The notes under the pieces are model-generated. The model did no database searches. It was not told the DNA's origin and worked only from the letters and a program-made list of their open reading frames with translations. From Cnuibacter physcomitrellae (lineage in GTDB: Bacteria; Actinomycetota; Actinomycetes; Actinomycetales; Microbacteriaceae), in contig NZ_BMHD01000004.1 of the NCBI RefSeq assembly GCF_014640535.1, forward strand, positions 21,325-74,234: DNA of 52,910 nucleotides. The letters are read 5' to 3'. A program made the translations under genes and the position numbers. Of the stretch, positions 40,148 through 48,257 are shown one piece after another; the first letter of the stretch is position 1, and every line of letters starts with the position of its first letter.

Positions 40148-40316
40148 TGGATTCGACCGCGGACGTACTCCTACCCCGGGTGCTATGCGCATGTCGGACC
40201 GCGTCTGGCCAGTTATCCTCCGGACCACGACCACCCACGCGAGGCCGCGAGGAAGTCCCATAGCTTGAGGGGGCGAGCGGGCAACACCCGATAGTCGTGG
40301 GTCTGAACGACCACGG

Positions 40317-41402
40317 TCATGGGTTGATGGACAGAAAGATGAACGCCGCGAGAAGGACCAAATGGGTAATGCCTTGCAACCTGGTCGCGCGGCCGGGCAC
40401 AACGGTGAGCGCCCCGACGACGATGGTCAGCGCGAAGAGGGTGATCTGCACCGGGCCCAGCCCGAGATTGAGGGGCGTCGGCAGCCAGATGGAGGCCACG
40501 GCAAGCGACGGGATGGTAAGCCCGATAGTCGCCATAGCAGAACCGAGGCCAAGGTTGAGGCTGACCTGCACCCGATTGCGGAGGGCAGCTCGCGATGCGG
40601 CGAGGCCCTCCGGAAGCAACACGAGGAGGGCGATGACGACACCGACGAACGAGCTCGGGATGCCAGCAGCCTTGACACCCTCCTCGATCACCGGCGAGAC
40701 GCCCTTCGCGAGTCCCACGACCGAGACCAGCGCGGCAAGAAGTAGCACAAGACTGATCAGGGCCTGGCGGGTGGATGGGGGCGTCGCATGCGACTCGTCG
40801 ATCTTGCGCCCGGTAGCGTCGACCGGCAGGAAGAAATCGCGATGACGATTAGTCTGCGTCTGAACGAACACGGCGTAGAGCACAAGCGACACCACGGCAA
40901 TGAACGCCAACTGGGCACCGCTGAAGAGCCCTCCAGCCGCGCTCCGGGTGAACGCGGGAAGCACCAGAGTCAGGGTGGTCAGGGTCGCAACGACCGCCAG
41001 AGCAGCACCTGCCCCTTCGGGGTTAAACCGGACCAGGCGGTGCCGCGTTCCCCCTAGCAGTAGCGCTAAACCAACGATCCCGTTGCATGTGATCATCACC
41101 GCGGCGAACGCGGTGTCTCGCGCCAGTGTCTCCGTCCCGGCCTTGCCGCTGGTCATCAATGTGATGATCAACGCCACCTCGATCACAGTCACAGCGACCG
41201 CCAGAATGAGCGACCCGAAGGGCTCCCCCACCTTGTGCGCAATCACCTCGGCATGGTGCACCGCGGCAAGGACAGCCCCGATCAGGAGCACCCCGGTCCC
41301 CAACGACAGTACAAGTGGAAGCTCTCGACCCCAGGTAAGCACCAAGGCCAGGAGCGCCACGAGTGGGAGGAGAGTGGTCCAGCTGAGGAGTGTGCGGGTC
41401 AT
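40317..41402 (-). CDS. chaA: Ca2+/H+ antiporter, ChaA-like
   Basis: A 361-residue CaCA-superfamily exchanger with about ten helices and the two inverted repeat motifs: HHAEVIAHKVGEPFGSLILA and VITLMTSG in the first half, and LLPEGLAASRAALRNRVQVS, NLGLGSAMATIGLTIP in the second. These carry the acidic and polar residues for cation binding (Glu in GEPFG, Glu in PEG). It would export Ca2+ or related divalent ions. Start ATG 41402; 88 bases separate it from the divergent lspA. Confidence 0.88.
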   Translation of the reverse strand: MTRTLLSWTTLLPLVALLALVLTWGRELPLVLSLGTGVLLIGAVLAAVHHAEVIAHKVGEPFGSLILAVAVTVIEVALIITLMTSGKAGTETLARDTAFAAVMITCNGIVGLALLLGGTRHRLVRFNPEGAGAALAVVATLTTLTLVLPAFTRSAAGGLFSGAQLAFIAVVSLVLYAVFVQTQTNRHRDFFLPVDATGRKIDESHATPPSTRQALISLVLLLAALVSVVGLAKGVSPVIEEGVKAAGIPSSFVGVVIALLVLLPEGLAASRAALRNRVQVSLNLGLGSAMATIGLTIPSLAVASIWLPTPLNLGLGPVQITLFALTIVVGALTVVPGRATRLQGITHLVLLAAFIFLSINP

Positions 41403-41490
41403 TCGGCTCGCTTCTGTCCGGGGAATGCCATGGAGACTATCAAGGGCAATCTGTACTATTTCGGAGATCAGTCTTGGGAAGGGAGCAGAG

Positions 41491-42021
41491 ATGCCCACTG
41501 CGCGCCGGCTTCGCGCATCTCAGATTGTCCTTGCCCTCGCGGTCGCCGCGACCGCGATCGTCAGCGACCAGCTGACCAAGCTGTGGGCAGGGGCGGCGCT
41601 TTCTGAGAGCTCACGCGTTCCGTTGATCGGCGACGTTCTGGGCTTGCAGTTGGCATTCAATTCCGGAATGTCCTTCTCGCTCGGCGCTGGACTGACGCCA
41701 CTCATCACAGGTTTCGCCCTGGTCGCGTCTGCCGCCCTGCTCGTGGCCATTCTTCGTACGCGTTCACTAGTCATGGCGACCGCTCTCGGTTTGATCCTCG
41801 GCGGGGCGATCGGCAACATTATCGACCGCTTCGCGACGGATCCCGGTTGGGGCAACGGTAAGGTGACGGACTTCCTGGCCTATGGCGACGCCTTCATCGG
41901 CAATCTCGCGGATGTTCTGGTGGGAGCGGGGGTCGTGCTCGGCCTACTGGCTGCCTTTCACAAGAGACCGTCGCTTGAGCCCACATCACCGAACACAGCA
42001 GACCAGACCGAAGGCGAATGA
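41491..42021 (+). CDS. lspA: Signal peptidase II (lipoprotein signal peptidase)
   Basis: A 176-residue, four-helix membrane aspartyl protease. Motifs: VSDQLTKLW near residue 26, FNSGMSFSLG, GNIIDRF (about 109), and the catalytic aspartates Asp127 (VTDF) and Asp141 (NLAD). The two are close together, as in the short-loop forms. GGGAGCAGAG precedes ATG 41491. LspA removes prolipoprotein signal peptides after Lgt. Plasmid-borne lspA with metal efflux genes is known in Gram-positive bacteria. Confidence 0.93.
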   Translation: MPTARRLRASQIVLALAVAATAIVSDQLTKLWAGAALSESSRVPLIGDVLGLQLAFNSGMSFSLGAGLTPLITGFALVASAALLVAILRTRSLVMATALGLILGGAIGNIIDRFATDPGWGNGKVTDFLAYGDAFIGNLADVLVGAGVVLGLLAAFHKRPSLEPTSPNTADQTEGE

Positions 42022-42041
42022 GAATGCACTTGGTCTGATGG

Positions 42042-42065
42042 ATTGTTCAGCCGCCCTTGTATAGT
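42042..42065 (+). promoter_or_regulatory. ATTGTTCAG-TATAGT promoter element
   Basis: ATTGTTCAGC, then six variable bases, then TGTATAGT, matching 40121-40144 in order and spacing (18 of 24 bases). TATAGT (42060-42065) is a good -10 box for the gene at 42099; the 5' part is too close to be a normal -35, so it is probably a regulator site. Confidence 0.5.
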
Positions 42066-42098
42066 GTGGCCGTTGAACTAGGGCTGAGAGGAGGATTG

Positions 42099-42515
42099 AT
42101 GTACGCGTGGCAGGCCGATGAGTTAGTCGTCGTTCGCTGGCTTCGCATCATACTTCTCGTTCTGGGGATAACCGCTTCCCTCACCTTCGCCGCGTCGAGC
42201 ACCCATCTCGCCGAGACCGCTCCCCTCCCGGCAGACACCCAGGCGACGTCCTCCCCAGTATCCGCACACGAGGACGTCACGACCTCGCTCACCTCCGTTG
42301 AGGACGCGGCGGTGATCAGCACCGCCCTGGTCGGATGCGGCGCACTTGCGCTCCTGTGCGGGCTCGCCCTACTAGCGGTTCGTCTGCTTCGTGCTCGCCG
42401 CCCGTCGTCCCCCACGCAGCCGACGCACCTGCGCGGGCCTCACCGCAGGGACCCCGCTCCATCCCGGCGTGTCGCCTCGCCCCTCCTCTACCACCTCTCG
42501 ACGATCCGGAGATAG
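42099..42515 (+). CDS. Small membrane protein, first of three similar ones
   Basis: A 138-residue protein from ATG 42099 (GAGAGGAGGATTG upstream; an earlier GTG frame start is less supported). Helix IILLVLGITASLTFAASSTH, an extracytoplasmic Thr/Ser/Ala-rich loop, a second helix ISTALVGCGALALLCGLALL and an Arg/Pro/Ser/His-rich cytosolic tail. The same layout appears at 47510-47944 and 52127-52513. Resembles the DUF6153-like pattern only in outline. Precedes the M23 peptidase. Confidence 0.65.
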   Translation: MYAWQADELVVVRWLRIILLVLGITASLTFAASSTHLAETAPLPADTQATSSPVSAHEDVTTSLTSVEDAAVISTALVGCGALALLCGLALLAVRLLRARRPSSPTQPTHLRGPHRRDPAPSRRVASPLLYHLSTIRR

Positions 42516-42624
42516 ACGCGCCCCAGAAGAGCCCCCGACGTGGCACTTCTGTTCCGTGTCCGGCCGAACACGCTGCATCAGCGATTTCGGCGACGCCCCC
42601 TCCGGGACTAGTTGTGAGACCGTA

Positions 42625-43773
42625 TTGAACAATCCTGACACCCCTCACCCCATTACCCGCCGGCAACTTCGCCAGCGCCAGGTAGCAATCCAGGAACGCC
42701 CCTCGGGTCGCCGAGCGCTACGCGTTCAGAGCCCACCGTTGACACGGCGGGAGTCTCTCGCGCTCGAGCGGGCGCTATTGGACGCGATCGCGCCGCCCCC
42801 CCTGCCTCTGTCTGAGTCAGCTGCCCAAAGCACGGATCTCGAGCCGGCAGACCCCCTTTCCGTGACGCCCTCAGTCAACGTAGAAAGGGCGATCGTCCTC
42901 ATCGAGAGCGCGGCCGAGATCGCTGCGGTGATCGCGCCACGTCACGAGTCGGCCGCGGAGGAGGAACCGCCCCGGGTCGTGGCCGTTCCCACCAGGTCCG
43001 TGTCGTCGTTATCGACCGTGCAGGCGCGCTCGGCCATACGAGCTCAGCGCGAACCGCATGAGCCGACGCGTCCGCGGGAGAAAGCGCGAAGGCGGGGTTG
43101 GCGGAGCGGCTTGGCATTATCGATCGCTGCCGCCATGGTCGGCGTGACGTCTCTGTCGGCAGTGGGACTCACTCCCTCGGGCCCGGAGCAGTTGTCGTCA
43201 TTCGCGGCGTCGGCTGCGCCCCAAGAATTTGCGATGAGCGCCGCACAGGCGGGGCAGGTGACGCGCGACGGATACAGCGTCGCCGAGCCCGTCAACCGAC
43301 CGGTGGCGGCGGCTATTCGTCGGACCGCGTCCACGTTCAGCAACAACCCGACGAGCGCCGTTCAGTGGCCTTTCCCCGTCGGCGTGCCCATTAGCGACGG
43401 ATTTGGTCCGCGCGAGTCGCCAGGTGGCATCGGAAGCACAAACCACAAGGGCGTCGACTTCACCCCCGGTGAGGGCTCACCCATCAGCGCGATCGCCGAC
43501 GGCGTCGTACGGCTGGTCCAGGAGACGGATCAAGGTGGTCTTGGCGTCTATGTCGTGATCGACCATGTCATCGACGGCCAACAGGTCAGCAGCTGGTATG
43601 GACACATGCTCAGCGGCTCCCCTCTGGTGCAAGAAGGTCAGGCGGTGGTCGTGGGGCAGCAGATCGGATCTGTCGGCAACACCGGCGTCTCTACTGGAGC
43701 TCATACACATCTCGAAGTCCATATCGGCGACACGCCGGTGGATCCGTACGCCTTCATCGCAACCCGGAATTGA
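42625..43773 (+). CDS. M23-family peptidoglycan metalloendopeptidase, membrane-anchored
   Basis: A 382-residue protein. TTG 42625 is the best start: the product then begins LNNPDTPHPITRRQLRQRQ, like related wall peptidases, although a longer frame is open. A Pro/Ala/Glu-rich, disordered cytosolic region (to about 165) precedes one hydrophobic helix (SGLALSIAAAMVGVTSLSAV). The extracellular C-terminal M23 domain carries NHKGVDF, then SWYGHMLSG and THLEVHI (zinc His/Asp ligands). It cuts peptidoglycan cross-links. It lies 11 bases before the DsbA-like gene. Confidence 0.82.
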   Translation: MNNPDTPHPITRRQLRQRQVAIQERPSGRRALRVQSPPLTRRESLALERALLDAIAPPPLPLSESAAQSTDLEPADPLSVTPSVNVERAIVLIESAAEIAAVIAPRHESAAEEEPPRVVAVPTRSVSSLSTVQARSAIRAQREPHEPTRPREKARRRGWRSGLALSIAAAMVGVTSLSAVGLTPSGPEQLSSFAASAAPQEFAMSAAQAGQVTRDGYSVAEPVNRPVAAAIRRTASTFSNNPTSAVQWPFPVGVPISDGFGPRESPGGIGSTNHKGVDFTPGEGSPISAIADGVVRLVQETDQGGLGVYVVIDHVIDGQQVSSWYGHMLSGSPLVQEGQAVVVGQQIGSVGNTGVSTGAHTHLEVHIGDTPVDPYAFIATRN

Positions 43774-43784
43774 GGAACTCGGTC

Positions 43785-44489
43785 GTGAGCACACAGAGAC
43801 CCCCACGGTCCGCACCTTCCAGGCGGGGTCTATCCCCGCGAGCCAAGATCATTGCGCTTGTCGCAGTCTTCGCGGCAATCGCATCGGTGCTGACGATCAT
43901 CTTCGTGAGTGTGGGCAACAGCATCGACGACAAGACCGTGGCGGCGACCTCTGCGGCTACCCCTCTGGTCAGAGATGACAGCAGGGTTCTTGACACCGGC
44001 CCCGATGGCGCGCCTGTCCTAGTCGAGTTCCTCGACTTCGAATGCGAGGTGTGTGGCGCCTTCTACCCGTACGTGGAGCAGATCCGCGAAGAGTACGCCG
44101 GCCAGATCACGGTGGTCACACGGTATTTCCCGATTCCTTCGCACCAGAACTCGATGACTGCCGCAATTGCCGTGGAGGCGGCCGCTCAGCAGGGCATGTT
44201 CGAGCAGATGTATCAGAAGATGTTCCAGAACCAGAAGGCATGGGGTGAACGGCAGGACTCGCAGGCTACGGTTTTCCGGGGTTACGCCGAGAACCTCGGC
44301 CTGGATATGGCTGCGTATGACGCGGCTGTCGCAGACCCTGCCACCCAGGCTCGGGTGCAGCAGGATTTCGACGCCGGCACTGCGTTGGGAGTCAAGGGCA
44401 CTCCCACCTTCTTCCTCAACGGGACCATGATGTCGATCGAAAGTTTGGATGACTTCCGTGCGCAGATCGATGCGGCGCTCGGCCGGTAG
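43785..44489 (+). CDS. DsbA-like thiol oxidoreductase, membrane-anchored
   Basis: A 234-residue protein from GTG 43785 (GAGGA 8 bases upstream). One N-terminal helix (IIALVAVFAAIASVLTIIFV) anchors a thioredoxin-fold domain with the active site FECEVCGAFYPYVEQI (Cys87, Cys90) and the cis-Pro segment GVKGTPTFFLNG, typical of the DsbA/thioredoxin_4 family. It forms or repairs disulfides outside the membrane. It is coupled to the TlpA-like and CcdA genes, which supply reducing or oxidising power. Confidence 0.9.
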   Translation: MSTQRPPRSAPSRRGLSPRAKIIALVAVFAAIASVLTIIFVSVGNSIDDKTVAATSAATPLVRDDSRVLDTGPDGAPVLVEFLDFECEVCGAFYPYVEQIREEYAGQITVVTRYFPIPSHQNSMTAAIAVEAAAQQGMFEQMYQKMFQNQKAWGERQDSQATVFRGYAENLGLDMAAYDAAVADPATQARVQQDFDAGTALGVKGTPTFFLNGTMMSIESLDDFRAQIDAALGR

Positions 44490-44493
44490 CCGG

Positions 44494-45072
44494 ATGGCGG
44501 TCGTTACGGGCATAACGGCCGCCATCCTCGTCCTCTCCGCCTGCACGACCGACTCTCTCAGCGATCAGTACCGCAGCGGCGATCAGAAGGGGTACATTGC
44601 CGGCGACGGTTCAGTCTTAGAGATCCCACAGGAGCAGCGAAGCGAACCGATCGTGTTCGGGGGTTCGACCGACGACGGCTCCGCGATTGACTCCGCAACG
44701 TATCTCGGAAACGTGCTTGTCGTGAACTTCTGGTACGCCGCCTGCGCACCGTGCCGATACGAGGCGCCAGACCTGGAGGCGACCTACCAGGCATACCGGG
44801 ACGAGGGTGTGCAGTTCATCGGTGTGAACGTCCGAGATCAGCAGGCGACGGCCCGCGAGTTCGCGAACACATTCGGTGTGTCGTACCCCTCCGTTATCGA
44901 TACCGATGCCTCGGCACAACTGGCCTTCGCCGGCCAGGTCGCCCCCAACGCCGTGCCCACCACGCTCGTCCTTGACACCCGGGGGAGGGTCGCTGCCCGG
45001 ATACTGGGCAGGATCCTCGACGTGTCGACCCTTGAAGCGCTGATCGACCGAGTGCTGGAGGAAACTCGGTGA
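44494..45072 (+). CDS. TlpA/ResA-like thioredoxin lipoprotein
   Basis: A 192-residue lipoprotein (lipobox LSAC, about Cys13) from ATG 44494, 4 bases after the DsbA-like stop. The thioredoxin fold has WYAACAPCRYEAPDLEA (Cys84, Cys87) and NAVPTTLVLD with cis-Pro. Known relatives reduce exported thiols or apocytochrome c using electrons from CcdA, whose gene overlaps its stop. Being a lipoprotein, it is a natural client of the island's Lgt/LspA/Lnt. Confidence 0.9.
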   Translation: MAVVTGITAAILVLSACTTDSLSDQYRSGDQKGYIAGDGSVLEIPQEQRSEPIVFGGSTDDGSAIDSATYLGNVLVVNFWYAACAPCRYEAPDLEATYQAYRDEGVQFIGVNVRDQQATAREFANTFGVSYPSVIDTDASAQLAFAGQVAPNAVPTTLVLDTRGRVAARILGRILDVSTLEALIDRVLEETR

Positions 45073-45797
45073 TCCCTCAGCTCGTGTTCGACGGGCAGCT
45101 CCTTGTTGCGGTCCCTCTGGCCGTATTGGCAGGCCTGGTGTCCTTCGTCTCTCCGTGCGTTCTGCCTCTTGTTCCCGGCTATATAGGACTCGTGGGCGGG
45201 TCGGCTGGAGCGGCCGGGCGCCGCAGCCGCACGCTCGTGGGTGTCGCGTTGTTCGTTCTGGGGTTCGCGGCAGTCTTCATCACGTACGGCGCCTTGTTCG
45301 GCGCCGCGGGTGCCTGGCTCATCCAGTGGCAAGCCGTCCTCATCCGCATACTCGGAGCCGTAGTCATCATCATGGGACTTGTCTTCATGGGCTTCATCCC
45401 TGGGCTCCAGCGCACCGTTAGAACTCGGTTGAAGCCTGCTGTCGGACTTGTCGGCGCGCCGATCCTGGGCGTCGTCTTCGGGTTGGGTTGGACGCCGTGC
45501 TTCGGGCCCACGCTGGTGGCTATCTCTGCACTGAGCATGGACAGCGCCTCCGCCGGACGCGGCGCCATCCTTGCGATTGCCTACTGCCTCGGGCTGGGAA
45601 TCCCGTTCCTTCTCCTAGCGGCGGGGTTCACCTGGGCCACGCGCGCCGCGGCACGTACGCGACGGTGGATCAGGCCCGTGAATCTCGCCGGCGGCGTAAT
45701 GCTCATCATCCTCGGCATCCTCATGCTGACCGGGCTTTGGACCGCCGTGATCTACAGCCTCCAGGGCTGGATCGGTGGTTTCACGACACCCATCTGA
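45069..45797 (+). CDS. ccdA: CcdA-type transmembrane thiol electron carrier
   Basis: A 242-residue, six-helix protein from GTG 45069 (GTGA overlap). The two membrane cysteines are in SFVSPCVLPLVPGY (about residue 30) and GWTPCFGPTL (about residue 140), the paired CcdA motifs. It passes electrons from cytosolic thioredoxin to extracytoplasmic partners, here most likely the TlpA-like and perhaps DsbA-like proteins. No cytochrome c genes follow. Confidence 0.93.
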   Translation: MIPQLVFDGQLLVAVPLAVLAGLVSFVSPCVLPLVPGYIGLVGGSAGAAGRRSRTLVGVALFVLGFAAVFITYGALFGAAGAWLIQWQAVLIRILGAVVIIMGLVFMGFIPGLQRTVRTRLKPAVGLVGAPILGVVFGLGWTPCFGPTLVAISALSMDSASAGRGAILAIAYCLGLGIPFLLLAAGFTWATRAAARTRRWIRPVNLAGGVMLIILGILMLTGLWTAVIYSLQGWIGGFTTPI

Positions 45798-45809
45798 CCG
45801 AGCGACGAA

Positions 45810-46115
45810 TCAGAAATCGAACAGATTACCGAGGAAACCTTCGCGCCGTCCGCGACCATTCCGGCGATCCTCGTGATGGCCTCCCCGGCCGCGGTCGTCC
45901 CGATGCCCATGTCCGTCGTTCCGGCCACCATATGATCGGTCGTCGGAATAGCCGAAGCCTCTCCTGTCTTGTGAAGGCGCGACCGCACTTCGGTCGATGA
46001 TCTTGTCCAGCTCGCCGCGATCCAACCAGACCCCCCTGCACTGAGGGCAGTAATCGATCTCGACGCCTGACCTCTCCGTGATGACCAGATCAACAGCATC
46101 GATGGGGCACTTCAT
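45810..46115 (-). CDS. zf-TFIIB-type zinc-finger protein
   Basis: A 101-residue protein: CPIDAVDLV and EIDYCPQCRGVWLDRGELDKI form a TFIIB-type zinc finger (Cys3, Cys23, Cys26 plus Trp/Asp signature). A Gly/Arg/Asp/His-rich disordered tail (DDRSYGGRNDGHGHRDD) follows, with many histidines and aspartates that could bind metal. ACAAGGAGATTGCG precedes ATG 46115. It lies downstream of the CDF exporter on the same strand. Confidence 0.82.
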   Translation of the reverse strand: MKCPIDAVDLVITERSGVEIDYCPQCRGVWLDRGELDKIIDRSAVAPSQDRRGFGYSDDRSYGGRNDGHGHRDDRGRGGHHEDRRNGRGRREGFLGNLFDF

Positions 46116-46156
46116 CGCAATCTCCTTGTGAGCGAAAGGGTTTGGGGCAGAAATTC

Positions 46157-47080
46157 TCAGGTGTGCAAGACCTCTTCGTGTTCGTTGTGCCCGGCCGGTT
46201 CGAGCTGGAACGTCGAGTGCTCAATGGGGACCTTGAAGTCGTGAGCTACGCATTGCTGAAGGTCGTCAAGTATGCGGGGAGCGTGACCATCTTGGAAGCA
46301 TTGGTCTTCGACCACGACGTGAGCGCTGAGGACAGGCATGTTGCTGGCGACTACGCTCGCGTGCAGATCGTGCACTGCAACGACGTGCGGAAGTTTAAGC
46401 AGGTGATCGCGAACCTCATCGAGGTTCAGCCCAGCCGGGGCAGACTCGAGCAGAACGTCCACGGTCTCCTTAAGGAGCTTTAGCGTCCGCGGGATGATCA
46501 GAGCCCCGATCAGCATGGCTGCGATCGCATCCGCCTGCGTGAAACCCGTGAGCATGATGACGATAGCCCCGACGATGACGGCGACCGAACCGAGCGCATC
46601 GTTCATGACCTCTAAGAACGCAGCTCGGAGGTTGAAGTTAGCGGAGCGGCTGCTAGACAACACGAGAAGCGAAGCAATATTCGCCGCCAGCCCGATCGCG
46701 CCGAAGATGATCAGTTCGCCTGATGCGATCTCTGGCGGAGCGAAAAGCCTCTGTATCCCTTCAACGAAGACGAACAGGCCCACCGCGAGCAACACGGTCG
46801 CTTGGGCCATCGCGGCAAGGACCTCCGCACGGGCGAACCCCCACGTCCGTTTTGCTGAGGTCGGCCGGTTCGCCAGAGTCGCCGCGACCAACGCCATGGT
46901 GAGTCCGAGAAGGTCGGTGAGCATGTGAGCTGCATCGATGAGAAGCGCCAGGCTCCCGGTGATGATTGAACCGAAAATCTCGGCGATGAAGATCGTCGAC
47001 GTGATGCTCAGGGCGATGGCGATCCTCTTGCGGTGACCCTTCTTCGCCGGAGCGTTTCCCCCGTGGTCATGACCTGTCAT
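46157..47080 (-). CDS. CDF-family metal exporter (CzcD/ZitB-like)
   Basis: A 307-residue cation diffusion facilitator with six helices. The His-rich N terminus (TGHDHGG) is followed by ALLIDAAHMLTDLLG (HxxxD of helix 2). In helix 5, FLEVMNDALGSVAVIVGA has Glu where the usual motif has His. A C-terminal cytosolic domain ends in HNEHEEVLHT. It exports Zn2+/Cd2+/Co2+ in exchange for protons. ATG 47080 is probably leaderless (TACTAT at 47088-47093, minus strand). Divergent from the second CmtR-like regulator. Confidence 0.9.
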   Translation of the reverse strand: MTGHDHGGNAPAKKGHRKRIAIALSITSTIFIAEIFGSIITGSLALLIDAAHMLTDLLGLTMALVAATLANRPTSAKRTWGFARAEVLAAMAQATVLLAVGLFVFVEGIQRLFAPPEIASGELIIFGAIGLAANIASLLVLSSSRSANFNLRAAFLEVMNDALGSVAVIVGAIVIMLTGFTQADAIAAMLIGALIIPRTLKLLKETVDVLLESAPAGLNLDEVRDHLLKLPHVVAVHDLHASVVASNMPVLSAHVVVEDQCFQDGHAPRILDDLQQCVAHDFKVPIEHSTFQLEPAGHNEHEEVLHT

Positions 47081-47087
47081 ATATGAG

Positions 47088-47123
47088 ATAGTACACGTAC
47101 ACATTGATAGTTAAGCTGACCAT
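47088..47123. promoter_or_regulatory. Promoter/operator region between the CDF exporter and ArsR-type regulator
   Basis: Minus-strand -10 TACTAT (47088-47093) serves the exporter. CTGACCAT (47116-47123) repeats one arm of the cmtR operator at 36492-36499. AT-rich imperfect dyads lie between. Probably regulated by the adjacent CmtR-like repressor, possibly also by the first one. Confidence 0.5.
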
Positions 47124-47153
47124 GTACTAGTCGAGAACGGATATCATTCCCAT

Positions 47154-47471
47154 GTGGAGACTTTGGTGGCAGTAGATGCGCTCTCCCGGTTCGGGTACGC
47201 ACTGTCGGACCCGATCCGTTCAAGGATCCTGGTGGAGCTTTCCAGCGGCCCGGGATATCCCGCCGAGCTCTCCGACCTGCTCGGAGTGTCACGCCAGCGG
47301 ATGTCGAACCACCTCGCCTGCCTGCGAGGCTGCGGTCTCGTCGTCATGGTCCCCGAAGGGCGACGGGCCCGATACGAACTGGCGGACAAGCGACTCGCCC
47401 ATGCGTTGGAAGACTTGCTGAGCGTGGTTATTGCTCCTGATCCCGACCACCTGATGCCGGAGGACGACTAA
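47154..47471 (+). CDS. CmtR-like ArsR-family repressor lacking the third Cys
   Basis: A 105-residue winged-helix protein, clearly homologous to the 36489 repressor (GYPAELSDLLGVSRQRMSNH, LACLRGCGLV). Cys56 and Cys60 correspond to the two HTH ligands, but the C-terminal tail (IAPDPDHLMPEDD) has no Cys; His and Asp may complete the site. Divergent from the CDF exporter, so probably its metal-responsive repressor. GTG 47154 or GTG 47166 may be the start. Confidence 0.85.
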   Translation: METLVAVDALSRFGYALSDPIRSRILVELSSGPGYPAELSDLLGVSRQRMSNHLACLRGCGLVVMVPEGRRARYELADKRLAHALEDLLSVVIAPDPDHLMPEDD

Positions 47472-47509
47472 CGGTCGGGGCCCGCGGCCCTTGCTAGTGT
47501 TGCGTGCAT

Positions 47510-47944
47510 ATGAACGGCAGGATCTCCGGCGTGCGGTCGCAACGCTGGTCGACATTTGGCCTCTCGATGGGTGTTCTCATCGTCGTCGCCGCGTCGCTCG
47601 CAGCTCTGCTGTTCGGTCATGCCCTCGACGGCGGCAGCAGAATCTCCAACGCAGCTAGCCCGACGGTCGCACTGTCTGCCGACGCCATTGCCGACCTTTC
47701 CGTCGCGTCACTCAGCCACGATGTCGGGTCCAGTGACTCTGAACTCGCATGCGCAGCTCTATGCGCGACGGTCGGAGCAGCGGGAGTCGTGCTCGTGATT
47801 CCGCTGCTCGGCATGGCCGTTCTCCCCGAACATGGCATCACACCCCTATCGGCGCCTATCAGATCGGCCCTCGCCGCCGACGGCGGAAGGCAACAACTGG
47901 GGGCTCTCCTGGCAGGACCGCGCGGGACAGTGCTGCAGGTCTAG
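47510..47944 (+). CDS. Small membrane protein, second of three similar ones
   Basis: A 144-residue protein from ATG 47510. Helix LSMGVLIVVAASLAALLFGH, a loop with LSADAIADLSVASLSHDVGS, second helix CAALCATVGAAGVVLVIPLL, then a variable tail. TAGTGT at 47495-47500 is a possible -10. Same plan as 42099-42515 and 52127-52513. It stands ahead of the copper operon; a metal-stress role is inferred only from position. Confidence 0.6.
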   Translation: MNGRISGVRSQRWSTFGLSMGVLIVVAASLAALLFGHALDGGSRISNAASPTVALSADAIADLSVASLSHDVGSSDSELACAALCATVGAAGVVLVIPLLGMAVLPEHGITPLSAPIRSALAADGGRQQLGALLAGPRGTVLQV

Positions 47945-48044
47945 ACCGACCGGTTTCGTCGCGTCTTTCGTCGCTTAGGCGACGCCTCATCACCGTGCGT
48001 GCGGCTGCGACCGCAGGCATCATCGCCGATCGATCGGAACCGTC

Positions 48045-48257
48045 ATGTCCATGAACGACTACTGGTTCAACGCCGTCTACTCAGTCACACCTACCATCCT
48101 CGTTGGCCTCATCTTCTGGTTCACGATGCGGGCCATTTTGAAGTCTGATTCACGCGAGCGGAAGGTCTACGCCAAGATCAAGGAACAAGAGCGCGCCAAG
48201 CTCAACGCCTCCAACGATCCGTCCCCGAGCGGCCGGGCTGAGGTCGACTCTCAATGA
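48045..48257 (+). CDS. Small membrane protein, copper operon
   Basis: A 70-residue protein with one helix (SVTPTILVGLIFWFTMRAIL) and a charged cytosolic tail with KVYAKIKEQERAKLN. ATG 48045 or 48051. Overlaps the CopD-like gene start (ATGA), so cotranslated. Similar short proteins accompany copD/ctaG in actinobacteria. Confidence 0.75.
   Translation: MSMNDYWFNAVYSVTPTILVGLIFWFTMRAILKSDSRERKVYAKIKEQERAKLNASNDPSPSGRAEVDSQ

Noticed and set aside
40147-40263. 38-codon plus-strand frame after the TATAGT box
   Set aside because: Its ATG is only 2 bases from the -10 box, too close for transcription to include it; the rest is Pro/Arg-rich without family features.
40145-40402. 85-codon minus-strand frame between chaA and the 40102 gene
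   Set aside because: Overlaps the chaA end in another frame and has no ribosome site or protein-like pattern.
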